A stretch of 64,000 bases of DNA from Sycobia sp. Sy_11 (GCA_018907035.1 JACCIC010000211.1:703501-767500), one strand, 5' to 3'; shown: positions 1-13,199, counted from the first letter of the stretch. Program-made: numbers and translations. The notes: generated by a model not told the origin, from the letters alone.

Positions 1-1176
1 GTTTTCGTCGCGCTCGTTTCATGTGTATTGCAAAAAATGAATCAAGAATCTGTAACAAATATCATGCGAAATGCTAAATCGACGTCGGAGACGTTATCAC
101 GGATGTTAGCTGTGCCGTGTGCGAAAGCAAACTCGGAAAAACACAATGCTTATCGGTCATACGAAGTGTTTTCAAAACAGAATGAAGCTGCGTAAAGGAG
201 GGACAGCATGTCGAAAGCGCGTGTACGTTTAGCGATCGATGAGAATGTCATCGTCTCTGCCGCATACTTCGTTGTTTGTGCTGAAATTTTTGGCCAAGCA
301 CAATGCGCTAATAACTCAGCGGCCACTGTGTTTTCCAGACATGGTCCCTGTAACTTTATATCGTTCCGAAAACTGACGCGAGTCATGAAAGAATGACGCT
401 GTACCACTATTGAGGAGATAAAGCCGGCATCGAAGAGGGAGCTGAGCGAGTTGATAAAAATAACTTTCTTGTGTTTTTTTTTAATCAGTGCATCCAGGAT
501 TGAAGAAAACATTGGTCCAAGTATATATCTTCTCAAAGGAATAAAGAATAATAAAAAATTATAATTTTTAATGAAGAATAGGGCTCTTTTGGGATATTTA
601 GTTTTACATATTCTAGGGTCTGCGAAACAATAGAGTCCATGAGTATTGTAGAGTCCATGAATATTGTATAATATTGAATAATGATGGTTTAATACTCTTG
701 ATACAGATTTTTTTACTTTTTATTCAAACTCCCTGAGAACAAATTTAAGTTGACATATATTTAACGTAAACAAAATTGATTGAGTAATTACCAATTTCCT
801 TTTTATATTATCAGTATAATCATTTCTCATATAATAAAATTTCTGTGAAATTTCAAATTATTATATGGTTTAATAATCCGCAATTCCATAGAAAATATCA
901 GAAACTTTTAGATATTTATACACTGACCCCGCATAAGGCTTAATTGGTTCAAACTTTTCATTCAAACATATTTGTTCAAGCTTTTCCGTATCCTTAAACC
1001 TTTCAAAACCTAATCTCGAATAACACTGCAAAACTTGAACAATCGTAAAAAAGCTACAATGATACTAAGACAATTATTTTCTTCTACGGCTGTACCTCGA
1101 TTATCAGCATAAAACTAATAGGCAATTTTTGATTTTTTTTCCTTGTCCTGGATTCCTTTCATTGCCCATATTCCAG

Positions 1177-1203
1177 AAAAGAGAGAGAGGAAAAGAGAGA
1201 TAA

Positions 1204-1248
<45 letters not shown>

Positions 1249-1264
1249 GGAGGAAAGGGAGAAA
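1177..1264. repeat. (GA)n purine tract
   Basis: Nearly pure GA dinucleotides, interrupted by AAA and GGG steps at both ends. A (CT)n tract follows at 1394, so the two could pair as an inverted repeat. Confidence 0.95.
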
Positions 1265-1389
1265 GATCGGTGAGGACGCCGGATGAACGAGCGAGCTTCC
1301 CCCGTTTAGGGTATCTCAATGGAAATCTTAATAACCTCCATTAAGTTAGCGAGAGGTGGGTATACCTGGCACGTTCTTACATACACATA

Positions 1390-1393
<4 letters not shown>

Positions 1394-1425
<32 letters not shown>
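1394..1425. repeat. (CT)n microsatellite
   Basis: Uninterrupted CT dinucleotides, about 16 units, complementary to the GA tract about 130 bp upstream. Confidence 0.95.
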
Positions 1426-1428
<3 letters not shown>

Positions 1429-1858
1429 CATAATATTAGCATAGCGAAAATTCTCCTCGATCGACGTGACAAGCGAACGGCTGAGTCTGCTTCCCTGTAG
1501 CCCCCTCACTCACATTCTCAAGCTTTCGGTACGCCAGTAAACCGGCGAACACGCTGCCGCAGCGAAGTTATTAACGGAATTAATATGTTGATTTTATTCG
1601 CTTTTGTACGCTTTGTTAATTGCTGCCAGACTCCGAGTCCCTTGTGTTGCGCCACGTAGTTTTGCTTTTTGCCCGGCGCAGGAAATCATTTGCGCGCGCA
1701 TGCGCTTATAGGAACGGTCGTTACATCCACAGCTACGGGTTGGCGCGATCGGAGGTATCAGTATACTATATGTAATATATTTTTTCCAATCAATATTCGT
1801 AACGGAGGATCGACGCTGTGGATAATCATTTCGCGACGGCAATGCACGTCTGCGTGCG

Positions 1859-1860
<2 letters not shown>

Positions 1861-1913
<53 letters not shown>
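1861..1913. repeat. (CT)n microsatellite
   Basis: About 26 CT units with one slip near the end. Confidence 0.95.
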
Positions 1914-4900
1914 TTAACCGCTCTAAGAAAGAACTACATTATTTAATTTTTCTTAGTGGATAGGCAATCGTACTATTCGCCTGGACTTCCAGTAATTCGC
2001 TTAATCTTAAAAAATCGAAAACAAATTAAATCAATGTGATTCTATACTTTTTGTGAATTCGTTGAAGAATGTATGAGATTCCAAATAATAATCCGATTTT
2101 CAGTTATTCCATTCAGTGAGATTGTTAGGAGTTTATGAATAAACCTCGATTCCAAATTAATTTAGAACCGGTATATGAAATCCATACAAAAAATATTAAA
2201 TTTTCTTATGTACAGCCTTCATTATTTATGTAAATGTACCAGACTCGAGGCTACAATTAATGTAAGAATAAATTGAGTTCAAATTTGATCATTCTCCCTG
2301 TTGAATAATTGGTTTTTCATCTTCCAGGCGATCTCGTTGCAATTAAACTACAACTAGAGCAGATCGTAAATTCGCGAATATGATACATTCATGAAGTTCA
2401 AGGACATTCCGCCTTTCCGACGAAGATTAGGATGTTTCAAAAGTGGATTTACATAAAGAATATCATGCGGTGTGTGTCTTATTAAAACATTTTTTTTTAG
2501 TCAACGACTGAATTGCATTGAGCTGTTAATTTTCTGAACCTTTTGAAATTCCTTCCAAGCTCTAGTCGTAACTAAAATAGCCTTAGGTCTTATAAGACTT
2601 TTCTTTGTATTCACTTATTTCATATGGTCTCAAATCTGTAAAGATTAGAACTATATATCTAATGATCATCTGTTCATCGATAAATCGGAATCAATGCCCA
2701 ATTCATCGCTCCTAATCATGCACAAGCATTTTATTTTAAATTCAAAATTCAAAACTCTGCATATGTATTATAAAAAAACTACTAACACCTAATATATAAT
2801 TTCTTATATTACATTTTTTCTTTCATAAATAATATAAAGTTTCTGAGTCTAAGTTATCTTATGAAATTTGCTATTTTATAAACGTTGTTAACACCAGTAT
2901 ATTATTAGAATGTACCTACATTATGTACTTTAACATTGAGCATCATAATGTTCAGATAACAAAAATCTTTATCTAGCTATCAATCTATCTATCCATCTCG
3001 CGATTTATTATATAATATTGAAACTTCGATGGGGTGAAACCGTCGACCATAATAACGCGTCGCTCGTATTTCCCGTTATATATTGTATTCGAATCTGTAT
3101 AACATCACCGATCTTGCCGATAACCATGAAAAAACAGAGATCGATCGAGACGAGAGAAAGCAAGAAATCACAAAAATATATATAGATTACGGCTCTATTT
3201 GGGGAGATCGGTCGCGAGCTAACCCCCCTCCCCCCTCCTTCACCCATTCTCTGGACTCTTGCGGCGTCTCGCATTGTTCTTCGACCGACGACGACGCGCA
3301 TTTATTATTATTAACCCCCTCCACCCTCGGCTCATTCGCGATAAATGATGATTGGCGCGTGCGCCGATGATGGCAGCATTAACGATCGCCTTGAACTTCC
3401 CCGAGTCCGACGCGCGGGAGGCGACGCAGTGACCGAATGATGAACGACGCGAGCGGCCGCCGGAGCTTCTTTCTCGCCCCGGCGGAGCGAGAGGAGTGTA
3501 AAAGCTCGTTACACTCGCTGAGACGAAAAAACGGAGGGGAGGCCACGGCTGGCTAATCTATGATATCGGGGAATAGGTGGAAGATTTTCCCAAAAGAAAG
3601 GGAGGAAAAAGAAAGCGGAATTCGCCAAATCGGTGACAAATTTTGACGATCTGAAGGCTTGACAGAATTGAAGAATAAAATTTTGATTCCCGGTATTTCC
3701 TTTTTAGATCTCGTCTGTCTGCCTCTTTCTCTGTTTCTCCGTTTCTCTTCTTTTGCCAAGCGAATATGTATTGAGTATTAGATGTACAAATACGTATCTG
3801 CATATATATATATATTTACAACGAGTGATTCAGCCAAGCGTTGGCGATTAATGCGGCGAAGATAAGTGCAATGCTGTAATTAATCATTCATCGCGAGTCT
3901 TACCAAGAAGAACCGTAGATTATTCAAAATTGCAGTTATTTTTATATCTTCGATTGCATTATCATTACTGCTACAATCACTATTATTCTAAATCGTTATC
4001 GCTTTTAATGCCGTTGCTGCATTGCACTTGATAAAGCTTCATTCGATTAATGGCGCACACTTCATACATTCATTTCAATAAATATAAAATATAATACCAT
4101 TCCGTATTTCTGAACTATTGTTGAAATTATAGGAAGATATGAAAATTAAATTGCATTGATGATTTTATGATGATGATAAAATGATTTTATCCAATGTATT
4201 TTGGTAATTGTATAATGATGTAATTGCGACTGACCGATGGTGACTGCCGACGAAGTTTCAACTATTTTCGCATTTATATAGCCCTACATAGATAAGATTT
4301 TAGCAGAGATATCTTCTATAATATTATCTGCATATACCCCTCGGTGTATTTAATTATTGCAAAGATATCACGCCCGGTATTATAGTATTATCTTTTAACG
4401 ATTCTATCGCTTCTGCAATTTACTTACTTTTACATCCGATGCGTATTTCTTCATTCATTCATATAGTTCGCAAAAATTGAAGTAAGAAAATGTTACAAAT
4501 TCCTAATTACTCTCATTTATTCATAAAATTTACGAACGATACGATATTTTACATCAATTTACATGTGTTTATTTATAAATACACGATAATTTTTATGATT
4601 AAATGGGCTTTTACGTCTACCTTCAAAAATAAGGTATATCGATTGGCAATCATTTTATGTCCTGTCCCCGGCATGTAATGCTCCTATAGAATTATTTTTA
4701 GTATATAATTACTTCCGCCAATATGCATTTTATTGCGAGCTTTCAAATATTTTTCTTTCATTAATCCGAGACTTATGGCCGTTATTTGTTCCCCAATGTC
4801 AAAGACATGCTTTTTTCGCTACTAAACGTTGGACGCATCGGTCATTATAAATCGATCCCATAAATCTCGAGCATACACGATACAAAGGACAAAGTTACAA

Positions 4901-5538
4901 GTTATCGATGCTAGTAAATATAGGCATTTATTACAAATATGCGTTTTCTATGGAGTTTTGTAAGTTAGTTAATAATTAACTTCAAAGTGAGAAAAAATAA
5001 TAATTGTAATTGCATTGTTATTCTTGTCTCTATGGAATAAATAATATTCGCATAACTTCATATTCTGTAAATAATCATACGAAATGAGAAAAACGAATTG
5101 AAAATTTTATAATATATTATTATTAATCTATTGAATCAGTACTGGAAAAAATAGCAATTCTCAGTATGTACTGGATTTGTTTTTTTCAAATCAGGTAAAA
5201 GTTGCTAACCTGGGATCTGGGATGATATTCATAAAAGGAACACCAACTCTATTTGCGCAATATGCAAATTTATTTAATCTTGATAAATATTGTTCACTAT
5301 TAGTTTAATACAGTATATATTTATTTTATATAAAAAATATCAACTTGCGAAATTCAATACATTATTGAATAAAACTAGACCTTTTAATAGTCAAGCATGA
5401 TCAAATCTGGAGACACAAGGTAAAGAGACAACAGACAGCAGAAGATCTGACTCTACGACTCGCCGTTGTTTTTGTTTTGTAAGAGGAGAGAGAGACAGAG
5501 CGGCAGCTAAAGAAGGAGCGAAAACCCAGCGGAAACCG

Positions 5539-5540
<2 letters not shown>

Positions 5541-5582
<42 letters not shown>
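5541..5582. repeat. (TA)n microsatellite
   Basis: About 21 TA units beside GC-rich DNA (5.4-5.9 kb). Open frames across it with Tyr-Ile runs are artefacts of the repeat. Confidence 0.95.
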
Positions 5583-5585
<3 letters not shown>

Positions 5586-5898
5586 AGGACCACAACCGCC
5601 CAACCAGGCAACGAAGCGCGCCGCGCTATCTGCGGCAGTTGATATCCGGCTACTGCCACTGCTGCCCGTAGCTGTGCAGCTAACAGCCCGGTTGTTTGAC
5701 TGTATGCCGATCCCACCGACCCCTGACCATCCCTCTAAACTGAAACGGGCGCAATTCGACAGAGAGGCGAACACGTAGGTGCACTTAGACTTACTGCGCG
5801 CCCGGGCGAGATTACGCCGCGCCGCGCCGCCGCTCTTAAAAGAATTGCCTAATAAAACAGTGATAGTTCGCTGTGTATGCATACGTGTGTGCGTTTTC

Positions 5899-5933
5899 GC
5901 GCGCGCGCGTGTGTGTGTGCGCGCGCGCGCGTG
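5899..5933. repeat. Alternating (CG)n-(TG)n-(CG)n tract
   Basis: Uninterrupted alternating purine-pyrimidine: a CG block, a short TG block, then another CG block. This composition favours left-handed Z-DNA. Confidence 0.9.
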
Positions 5934-7557
5934 CCGAGGACAATGGTTAAGCTAATGCTTACTTTGTACGGAACGCATATGGGGGTTATCGCAATGGCAA
6001 CGAGCGTAAATCGTTTCTCTCCTCTGCAACTCTTGATATTGAAATGGATTTTGTTTGAAATTCGAGGCTTTTAGATGCGGCACGGCTTGTAAATTGAGTC
6101 TGATAAAGTCGATTTAAAGATATTAACTTGGAGTTGGAGAATTTTTTCAGTTCTACAAGTTGTCGACGTCAAATGGAAGTTTACATACATTTTGTCATTG
6201 AACAAGAATTCAATCAATATGGTTTTAATCGAATTATAAAATAAGCATATCAATGAAAAATATTAGAAATGGGAATAAAAATAAGTTAATAAATTTTCAC
6301 TCAATGTAGAGATCTGTAAGAATCAAAAACTTAAATAACTACAGTGTAATTATCGAGTCACGGAAGTTTCTTTTAAGATTCTCTATATAGTTAAAGACGA
6401 ACTTGCATTTCAGACGAATAGAATATAAATTCACAGCAGATTCGATATAAACAATTGTTAATTGAAGAAATGCAAGGAAATAATATTGAAATTTGGAAGA
6501 ATAAAAATGTCAAAATTCAGAAATACTGACTCTTCTTAGAACCTTATTGTATATCACCAAGGCAAGGTCCTGGTATGTATCGAAACAGCAGAAGAAATAT
6601 TTTCGAATCAACAATAAAATAAAAATGGCAATTTTCAAACTCAATATATGATTGTAGTATCGAATTGCAGTAAAATTGATTTCAATGATGTCTTTTTTTA
6701 ACTGAATATATATTCAATGATACCAATCTAGAGTCCGATCATTATCAGATAGTAATCATAATTTAGAATCAAACCTAATTAAGTTTCTATCATATTTTTC
6801 ACTCATTCTTTTAATATACACAAATGACGATCTGAAAGAAGAAAGTAGCAAATGTTTACTGAATGTCTTGTCGAAAATTTTTTTTCTCCAAGTTTATAAT
6901 TTCCACAAAACTTCCATCTCGGATGTGAAAAAATATAGCCGATCGCGAAGATGATAAAGGTCTATGTTTCAAGTTTCGTTGCATTCGGTTCAGTAGTTTT
7001 TGCGTAATGAGACAACAACATACAAACTCTGTCATTACGGCATAAAATAATATTTATCATTACAGAATAAATAATGAACAAAAGATGAAGTATGATAGAG
7101 CTTATTATAGCTACTCATAAAAGATGCTAATCAATTTCAGTAACGTTAACAATAATATAAGATAGGAAAACTTATAAAACTTAAGTTTTGTTTGAATATT
7201 TTTGTTTGACATTTTTCTCTAATTGTAGATATACTAATACAAATATATAATTTATTATATTGTTTTCAATACGATGTATTCTTATTTGTTCTAACAATTG
7301 TTCAAATACATATAATTAATGATAGTGATAATGAGATAATTATAAACTAATTCTTAGTGTATAATTCTCTAAATATTCTGCATAATTTAAAAAAGAATTG
7401 AAGAACAATAAATTTACGTATAAAACTAGATAATGCAACTCCTTTTAAAAGGAATCACTGCTTACAAGTATATTTTCTATAAATAATACAATCTTAATAA
7501 GTGTAAAGAAATTGTGCCGACGTATTGATAGGATCTTAATTTATATACTTCAAACGC

Positions 7558-7594
7558 GGGAAGTCCATATACACTTCTCATCTGGGAATCACAG
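7558..7594 (+). promoter_or_regulatory. Paired NF-kB-like elements of gene 1
   Basis: GGGAATCACAG lies at 7584-7594, and a second GGGAA-type motif, GGGAAGTCCA, at 7558-7567. The GGGAATCACAG sequence is identical at 13060, 19466 and, on the minus strand, 24989-24979. Each copy sits 102-106 bp from its TATA box, measured start to start. GGGAA half-sites are typical of insect Rel/Relish response elements, and the position fits an inducible immune promoter. Factor identity is inferred. Confidence 0.7.
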
Positions 7595-7688
7595 AATTTA
7601 TTTTCGCTTTTCCAACTTGAAATTACGTGATTAACATTTGAATTAGATATTAGATAGTGCCGATGCACTGTATATATTGCAACTTTGC

Positions 7689-7726
7689 TATAAAAGAAGA
7701 AATTGCTGGAATTGAAGTCGTCAGAT
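7689..7726 (+). promoter_or_regulatory. Core promoter of gene 1 (TATA + initiator)
   Basis: TATAAAAG at 7689-7696 is followed 32 bp later by TCAGAT at 7721, an arthropod-type initiator. The predicted non-coding first exon runs 7721-7759 and ends at a GTAAGT donor. A 661-bp intron then reaches the CGCAG acceptor at 8419, just upstream of the ATG. Confidence 0.75.
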
Positions 7727-8432
7727 CAAAACAAAATCTCGAACAATCGCTAGGCAAAAGTAAGTTTCTATATTTACAGTAATTTATCAAATTATCTTAC
7801 TTCAGTTTTCAACTTTGTACCACTACATTCATAGAATAATTTGATTCTGTATCAATTGTTTTTTCATCATAATTATAACCATTATTATATTCACTACTGA
7901 ATAAGATTTATTTTTTAAACACGTATATTTGATAAACGGAGTGGATATTTCAAATATTACTTAACATAATCGGATTCAAAATATTTTCAATATTTTCTGC
8001 TTATAAAAATAAGAATACCTATTAAATTTTTAATTATCTTTCTAGTAAATTACTTAAAAAATTGTAAAATACTCAAGTCGTATTTTAATATTATTTATAA
8101 TATTTAAAATTGTTTAATTTTGTCAATTGTATTAGAAGATAATAGAATTGTTAATAGTTTTAATATTTGTTAAAAATTAATGACGAATTCTTAAATGACG
8201 AATTCACCAAATGACTTTTAGTACGGGTAATATTATTCTTAATAAATTCTGTTATATCAACTTCACTCTTTGATATATAATAATAGTTTTGCCTATTTTG
8301 ATCTTTTGTCATTATAATAATTGCATACGATTTTGAACAAACATTTTTTACAGTAAAAATGTGATATATTAAATACGATTACTTTTTGGAGAATAAAATA
8401 CTAATTTTGTTTTTCGCAGCAGATCTGGAAGC

Positions 8433-8894
8433 ATGAAATTCGTCACTGCATTGTTACTGCTGGCTGCAGTCGCCACTGATTGTAGTAGATGCTTACATTC
8501 CTAAGATGGAGAGGCGCAATCCTGGTTTCAAACCGTTCCCAACTTTCCCTGGTCATGGTCCATACAACCCTTTCCCAGTAAGTGGTATATAATACGAGAT
8601 AGATAGAGAAAGCAAGACGTCATCATAAACAGTTTTATAATGTTTTAGCGCTCTCGACGATCACCACATAATAGACCTCCTGTTACCCAACAACCTGATC
8701 CTCATGGACATATCAACGCTCATGCCGTAAGAGGAGGGGGGCAGAAGAGTAGCTGGACTGTTGAAGCCGAACGGAAAATTTATGAGAACAAACACGGCGA
8801 CATTCACGTTTATGGCCGTGGCGAAAAACAGCCTTGGTTACCTAGACCGCAAGCAGAAGCCGGAATTGGTGGCAGATTCCGCTTTCCTGGTTGA
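8433..8894 (+). pseudogene. Abaecin/glycine-rich antimicrobial peptide gene 1, frameshifted
   Basis: This copy encodes a secreted antimicrobial peptide precursor in two coding exons, 8433-8577 and 8649-8894. Compared with gene 2, one extra T at 8477 inside the signal-peptide codons shifts the frame. It leads to a TAA after 23 codons, so the abaecin-like part cannot follow the start codon in frame. Past the lesion the ancestral frame is intact: YIPKMERRNPG, then FPTFPGHGPYNPFP, then the RSRRS junction and the glycine-rich domain ending in GIGGRFRFPG. Exon 2 ends at a GTAAGT donor and exon 3 starts after TTTTAG, both in phase 0. The promoter, TATA box and UTR exon are still present, and exon 3 has only two differences from gene 2. 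The break is therefore either recent, with conversion, or an assembly error. Confidence 0.8.
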
Positions 8895-9915
8895 TTAGAT
8901 ATCAAAATAAACAGAATAAATCTTTGTTTGAAAACGAAATTTCTAAATAAAGATAAAGATTTAAAAAACTGAGCTGTTAAATATTATTTAGATTATTCAA
9001 AATATTTTAAGTTTCCTTTCTTGACAATTGATCATGCCGTGCGCTTTCTCGCTGGGCTTTCTAAGTAATATTGAAAAGGTAAGAATGGTGGGCGTCTCTC
9101 AGGTACGTGTATGAAATATTGAGAGCCGGTTTCGGTACTTACACTAAGCTGAGAATTTTAATTGATGACATTTCTCGCGCACTAAATGTCTTCAGATGCA
9201 GGTAAACCCTTTTCGCACCCTTTTTTTGATGACGACTTCGCTGCAGACAATGTCTAGATCAGTTGGTGCGAGATTTTTGTTCAGAGAGGAGACGTTATTT
9301 CAGTTTTGTGCAAGACTTGTTTAAATCCTTTAGTTTATTCAGTCTCGAATATTATTATTATATTAATTATCTTAATTATATTAATCTTATTCATTCTTCG
9401 AAACCTACCTCAAAGAAATCGATAAAATAATTTTGAGGTGCCCTGCTTCTTACAATAGAAGCAGACCAAATTGCAAAGCTGCTAGTGGCGGATGGCCATA
9501 TGTGTTAAATATCATTTCTATAGCCAAGTAATCAAAGAAAATATTTGAATTGAACCATTAATAATTCATGTAATTATCTGAGGCAAGAATGAGAATATAT
9601 GGAACATTTACCTATAAATAATTGAAACTGCAAAAATGTATCAGAATCTGTGGAGTTAATTGAAACTGACCACAGAGGTAAATCTATAGAAACAATGTTA
9701 ACCGAAAATACTAAAATACCTACCTCGAATCAAAATAGTAGAATATACTTTAGCATAAAGTCAGGTGAAATCAGTGCCATAAATGTAACTTTTTGTAACA
9801 ATAAGATATGCAATAATATAGAATGGAATATATTGAAAGATCTATATGATTATAAAAATTCAATCCTACTAAAAGATCTGAAAAATTAAAACAAGCTTAC
9901 TCATAATTTGTAATA

Positions 9916-10880
9916 TTATTATAAAGATTTATGAATGTGTAATCAGGTGAGGAGAAGAAATAAATTAATAAAAATTTTAATAAACAAAAGCTAACTTTAT
10001 TCAATAAAAGCATAAAAACCTCCAATCAGTGAATGGAGGTAAAGCTGATTAAAAGGTTAAGAATATATTAAACAAAAGTTTAACAGATACAATTTAAGGA
10101 ATTTAAAAGATAATACGCGAGGTACCGTCGACGGATATCGATACAAATGGTCACACAAATTTGAGCGCTCTTATCGCATAGATATTCTAAATATATATTA
10201 CGTATTCAACAAGGTGAATTCGAATGCTACTACCTTCTTCCGTAATATTTCCTCTGCTGCTCGACAGCCCCACCGTCTTGGGCACGGGGATAGCCCTTGC
10301 CGCCTGCAACAGCTAGTGGGCGCAGACGCCGCTTGATAAGATATTTTGATCGAGCACCAAGGCCGTAGTGCCTTATCCACTGATTTATATAGATAGGATA
10401 TATAGATCGCTCAGGCGCAGATTCGTAGTTCCATACAAATCGTACGCACTCACTCTTATAATTATCTATCATACAATAATTATTGCTAAAGACAAAATAC
10501 TATCCTTTTACGAAGAAAACTTACAAAACGGAAATCGCAGGCGAGAAGAGAACCGAACGCACGAAACGCAACGACGTTAATGATTTTCTTTCCAAGCGCA
10601 GAAACAAGGAAAGTTCGGTACTGTTTAGCGGATGGCGGGCAATTTACGACGGCCGAGAAATACGCCGAACGTTAAGCTTATTGTGACGTCACGAAGATGT
10701 ATCTGTTCCTCCATTTACAATTTGATTCTGGATAAAGACATTACACAGAAATCTGCCAGATAGACTGTCAGAAATGGTTTTCACATGCCCGCATGCCTAT
10801 GTATTTTCTGCCCTCTTTCTTATAATTGCAAACCGCCCATACGGCGCCATTCCATCTGCTTTTTCCGGTCCTCCCGTTCT

Positions 10881-10913
<33 letters not shown>

Positions 10914-11036
10914 ATATATACAATTTCAATTCTGATTCTCTCTCATCCGCTCTCTTACCCTCTCTCGCATTCTCGCCCTCTCTCTCCCACTGTCCAACAT
11001 TGGTCTCTGTTTGATGCTCATTCGTCTTAACCGAAC
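9916..11036. other. Unique 1.1-kb segment at the unit 1/unit 2 junction
   Basis: The unit 2/unit 3 junction (about 18.30 kb) passes directly from the shared 3' block to the shared 5' block, whereas here about 1.1 kb intervenes. The short word CATAATTTG occurs at both edges (about 9902 and 11037). The segment contains a GC-rich stretch (10.23-10.68 kb) with a minus-strand open frame at 10472-10230, and a (CT)n tract at 10883-10913. No gene is recognised. Confidence 0.55.
10883..10913. repeat. (CT)n microsatellite
   Basis: About 15 CT units, with further CT-rich sequence down to about 10990. Confidence 0.95.
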
Positions 11037-11916
11037 ACATAATTTGGTTTCAAAATGTATTTCTGAATAATTGGCAAAAGGCAATAGTAATAACGATTAT
11101 AAAGCAAAGCATCGATTAAGCAAACAAAGAAATTGATCGATCAATATCCTTAACGTGATATCTTTTGCAAAGCTTAGGAAAAATAATTAATAAAAGACTC
11201 AACTAGTCTTTGGGGTTTGCTCCGAATGTAAAACATGTAGTTGCTAGCACGTACATTGGATATTGACGTAACGGATATTTAATGTTTAAACGGTCAATTT
11301 TCCTTCGTGTACCGATATGATCCATCATGGAACGGATTCTCGTGCTACTGGCGGACTATTGGAGCTGTGTTTATGTATGATAAAGCAGTGAGAAAATATT
11401 TTGATTAAACTAACACGTATCCATTTTCCATCATACATGTTCATTTTCCGTTTAAAAAGGTCGAGAACTAAGTTCCCCTCCTAATATATTGAAAGTGTCG
11501 AAGACGCTCAAATAATTCATTAATCTATATAAAATTAAAGAAATTCAGTAATATCAAGTAGCTAAGAAGCATTATTTGAATAAAATAAAAGTAAGGCATT
11601 CATTTTCTTTAAATGATCAAACAATACGTTATAGCATTTAGTGAATCAGGTTTAAATAATAAAATGAAAATTTTTTGTTTATTTTTTCAAAGAAAATTAT
11701 AAATTGAGCCGTTTCACAAAGCGACGATTTACACTGACATATACTTTGTTCGATTAAGCCGAATATGTACACTTTATTTCTAAGAAGTATGCCCGAAAAA
11801 ATTTTTTTGAATGATGAAATTAAGATTTGAAATAATTTTAACTGCACAGAAAAGAATTATTCTTGTACATTTATAATATTTAAAAATATTTTAAAAATCA
11901 TAAAGTCCTAAGTTCG

Positions 11917-11920
<4 letters not shown>

Positions 11921-11974
<54 letters not shown>
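11921..11974. repeat. (TA)n microsatellite
   Basis: About 27 uninterrupted TA units, in the part of unit 2 not shared with unit 3. Confidence 0.95.
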
Positions 11975-11978
<4 letters not shown>

Positions 11979-13033
11979 CTCGGAATCTGTAAGTCAGGAA
12001 GGCAATAAACTTTTATCTTAATAAAAATAACTAATACAAATTCTAACACAAAATTAAAATAGTTTTTTACGATTATCCTGATACGATACGATACATTGAT
12101 TACGACGAAAAATTTAATCAATGTTCTGGAACAGTGAAAACAAAAACAATAAAATTTTAATTGAACGAGCTTTATATATTATTTAATATTATCATATTAT
12201 TTTAAGCAAGAACATAAATAAGAAATTGACAAAAAAATGAAAAATTCTATTTTATTTGAAAAATACACCCGTAGATATTTATACATACCAAAATGAAAAA
12301 AGAACATCAAGTTTGATCAAGCGTAACTTACTGAGTTTTTCAAAAATTCAAAGGTGTAGTGCTTAATTATTTATTATCGAATCTTCAAATATTTAATAAA
12401 AAATATTCTGTAGGCCTTTCCGTTTTTAAGTGAATAATTTCACAAAAAAAAAAACGAATAGGATCAAAGAAAGTACCAGGAACAAATACAATACAGTCAA
12501 AAATCGAATCATAGTATAACGGTTGCTTCCAATAATTTCTTTCTTCTTTGGATTCTTAAAATTTTTATTTTATATTTCCTGTCTAACTATGAATCTAACT
12601 ATCAGTGCGCTTTATCTAAAAATGCCAAATTTATTTCTAACTCTTATTTTACGTAGCAATATACATTTCAGAATTGAAAATGTACAAAAACTTTTTAAGT
12701 ACATTATAATAAACATTATATTACGTTGAATCTATTTAGTGACAATTGTATTTATTATCAGAAAATTTGTTGAAAAGATCATTTAGTTTCTGTCTCAATC
12801 TTCGCTTTTGATATTGTTCAAAAAGTATTCAAAGCGTATATTTGCTGATTTATTTCTACAATAACGAGTATAATTGTGAGCAAACTAATGGAAGACTCTT
12901 GCTTTTAAAAACGAATACTATATAGGTTTTAAGAAAATTTTAATATATATTTTATAAACACAAATATTAAAAGACAATCAAAGAACAATTCTGTGCCAAC
13001 GAATTGATAAAGATTCACTTATACTGAAAATGC

Positions 13034-13070
13034 GGGAAGTACACGTACACTTCTCGTCTGGGAATCACAG
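13034..13070 (+). promoter_or_regulatory. Paired NF-kB-like elements of gene 2
   Basis: GGGAATCACAG at 13060-13070 and GGGAAGTACA at 13034-13043 have the same order and spacing as in genes 1 and 3. The first lies 106 bp before the TATA box. Confidence 0.7.
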
Positions 13071-13165
13071 AATTTATCTTCGCTTTTTCCTTCATGAGTT
13101 ATGTCATCAGCAGTTGCATACAGATATCCGATACTTTCAACGCACTGCATGTATTGCATCTTTAC

Positions 13166-13199
13166 TATAAAAGAATCGCTGGCATTGAAGCCATCAGTT
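13166..13199 (+). promoter_or_regulatory. Core promoter of gene 2 (TATA + initiator)
   Basis: TATAAAAG at 13166-13173 and TCAGTT at 13194, a 28-bp offset matching an arthropod initiator. Predicted non-coding exon 13194-13232 with a GTAAGT donor; the acceptor CGCAG ends at 13815. Confidence 0.75.

Larger units (their letters stand above)
1..7400. other. No gene recognised; AT-rich DNA with simple repeats
   Basis: I find no coding exon, RNA gene or recognisable transposon that I can support here. Open frames are short and either sit in microsatellites or lack splice context. Contents worth noting are the purine and pyrimidine tracts at 1.18-1.91 kb, a GC-rich patch at about 3.2-3.55 kb, a (TA)n tract at 5.54 kb with GC-rich DNA beside it, and a (CG)n/(GT)n tract at 5.9 kb. 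The first 480 bases have mixed composition and an open frame on the minus strand (536-150) that matches nothing I know. Confidence 0.6.
7480..9915 (+). repeat. Tandem duplication unit 1 (gene 1 copy)
   Basis: The promoter, non-coding exon, first intron, coding exons and 3' flank of gene 1 align by eye with 12.96-14.60 kb (unit 2) and 19.38-20.75 kb (unit 3). A downstream block at about 9.49-9.91 kb aligns with 15.97-16.14 plus 18.01-18.30 kb in unit 2, where a retrotransposon splits it. Upstream and intron sequence is visibly more diverged from units 2 and 3 than those are from each other, but exon 3 and its 3' flank are almost identical to unit 2. Confidence 0.85.

Noticed and set aside
150..536. 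128-codon minus-strand frame at the left end
   Set aside because: No recognisable motif, no splice or promoter evidence, and it crosses the window's unassigned left edge region.
9650..9889. 79-codon frame downstream of gene 1
   Set aside because: The corresponding sequence in unit 2 (18.03-18.25 kb) has an in-frame stop and many replacement changes; likely part of a decayed repeat.
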